DNA of 64,000 nucleotides from Cruorifilaria tuberocauda (taxonomy: Eukaryota > Nematoda > Chromadorea > Rhabditida > Onchocercidae): contig JABVXU010000164.1 in the NCBI GenBank assembly GCA_013365365.1, positions 1 to 64,000 of the forward strand, given 5' to 3'. The position numbers were made by a program, and so were the translations under genes. The notes below the pieces were generated by a model that had not been told where the DNA came from, made no database searches, and saw only the letters and a list, made by a program, of their open reading frames with translations. Positions 63,401 to 64,000 of this stretch are shown here, in pieces (positions within the stretch are counted from its first letter, which is position 1; each line of letters begins with the position of its first letter).

Positions 63401-64000
63401 GAGTAAGTTTTTATAAACTGTTCTTCATCGGTTGAATTTTCTAATCAAGATCCATGATCTCAAGATGTGCTGTTGAATTAGAACTCTCTTATTTTAAACT
63501 TATAATCATATCTTAGTTAAAATACATAGTTCGACTGTGTAATTTTATCTCCATGTGACATATACTTTATCTGATTTACCTTTTGCTTGTAGTATGATGA
63601 TCTCTGACAAGTTGGCTGATTTACACTCTATAAACCTCTCAATAAATTTGTATGTTACATGGTATTCATTTTCAAAGTAATTGACACCAGTGATATTTCT
63701 TTTTCTCTTTTAGTAACTTGGAATCCCACGCCAAACAGTTGCCACTCGCGACACCTATGACGGTACAGATGGAGCGTCTAAGTCGATTTATACATGATGC
63801 ACAGATGGACCTACACACTAGTGAATTATACGATAAAGCGCTTGAAGCATCTACATGGATGGAAACAAGCAATGTTGTTTTCTTTTCTATGTTTCTCATA
63901 TTTCTGCTGTTCCCACAGAGATTTTTTTTCTCTCTGCATATTAAAATTTATGTATTTCAGCAGTTATTGCAAATGTACGCGGAATTTCTACGCACTGTTG
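60405..64000 (+). CDS. Unrecognised protein with two internal repeat arrays (3' part outside window)
   Basis: Seven exons seen: 60405-60593, 60856-61235, 61403-62535, 63264-63402, 63593-63649, 63714-63873 and 63961-64000 (cut by the window edge). Phases agree, giving about 700 residues so far. No known domain is recognised. Seen in order: a helical, acidic N-terminus (MDVSDWAKPEVIQLLEQYI..IEELHQEIQ) that may form a coiled coil; a strongly basic stretch near 170-185 (RRREELK, RTRRRKKRKV), a likely nuclear localisation signal; a Thr/Ser/Glu-rich exon with two unrelated repeat arrays; then a helical part (LRLLRNEVMSVHYKIMEGHW, LEEKLDFINQIYE). A second ATG at 60429 follows a TTTCAG and could be the real start. 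Exon 3 could read on to TAA at 62577-62579 if its donor (GTAG|GTAAGT) is not used. A nuclear structural or scaffold role is only a guess from composition. Confidence 0.7.
61611..62108 (+). repeat. In-frame minisatellite coding EPN(V/I)P units
   Basis: Nine units of 17-20 codons, each starting EPN(V/I)P, usually followed by TPDKE or VPSTEAE and then EC(I/V)IL. Degenerate units flank both ends. A two-unit block (TPDKEEC type plus VPSTEAEEC type) is itself repeated almost unchanged, so the latest expansion was by pairs. Unit lengths are all multiples of three. Confidence 0.9.
62223..62465 (+). repeat. In-frame 27-bp minisatellite coding DAGWYGSAT-like units
   Basis: Nine units of nine codons, consensus D-A-(G/D)-W-(Y/R/H)-(G/S)-S-(A/T)-T, with the Trp kept in eight of nine. 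It starts about 115 bp after the EPN array and shares no similarity with it. Confidence 0.9.

Noticed and set aside
1..64000. tRNA, rRNA, CRISPR arrays, intact transposons or integrated viral genes
   Set aside because: I looked for tRNA B-box-like GGTTCGA contexts, repeat-spacer arrays, transposase or reverse transcriptase motifs and terminal repeats. The only GGTTCGA hit I followed up (43682) is inside a TSP1 exon, and nothing else met the mark. A tRNAscan or repeat-library search would be decisive.

Overview
The window is eukaryotic and reads as nematode nuclear DNA. It is strongly AT-rich, has many short exons with GT..TTTCAG-type introns, candidate trans-splice acceptors just before start codons, and nematode-type gene families. 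A parasitic clade III (filarial/spirurid) nematode would fit, but that is inference. I re-read splice sites by hand; in every main model the reading phase was checked across each exon junction, and exon coordinates are given in the entries.

Layout. (1) 236-5372, minus: 5' part of a Cys-loop ligand-gated anion channel of the ACC/LGC-46 type, running off the left edge. (2) 5373-11385: mostly non-coding, with a possible two-exon orphan gene (8657-10027) and a GC-richer island (10200-10745) before the next gene. (3) 11386-22709, plus: a 22-exon PNUTS (PPP1R10)-like PP1 regulatory subunit of about 1303 residues. (4) 22710-31357: gene-poor, very AT-rich DNA with dense microsatellites. (5) 31358-47176, plus: a 20-exon secreted ADAMTS-like metalloprotease (about 1029 residues, one atypical plus six typical TSP1 repeats); its introns carry several tandem repeats. 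(6) 47177-51637: gene-poor, with a four-unit minisatellite. (7) 51638-56736, plus: a BIRC6/UBC-17-like E2 enzyme of about 631 residues without BIR domains. (8) 57217-59132, minus: a MAGE-domain (NSE3-like) gene with a one-base frame disruption. (9) 60405-64000, plus: 5' part of an unrecognised gene with two unrelated in-frame minisatellites in one exon, running off the right edge.

The genes do not form a pathway; they are ordinary separately expressed genes. The PNUTS, ADAMTS and E2 genes lie in the same direction with large gaps. The MAGE gene is convergent with the E2 gene and divergent from the unrecognised gene, with which it may share a promoter.

I found no tRNA, rRNA, CRISPR array or intact transposon. 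The most noteworthy items are the orphan gene with nested protein repeats, an exactly duplicated splice donor in the channel gene that could insert six residues in frame, a 79-codon open intron in the ADAMTS gene, palindromic repeats shared by three ADAMTS introns, tandem repeats of about 170-190 bp that include a splice acceptor, two GC-AG introns, and the MAGE frameshift.
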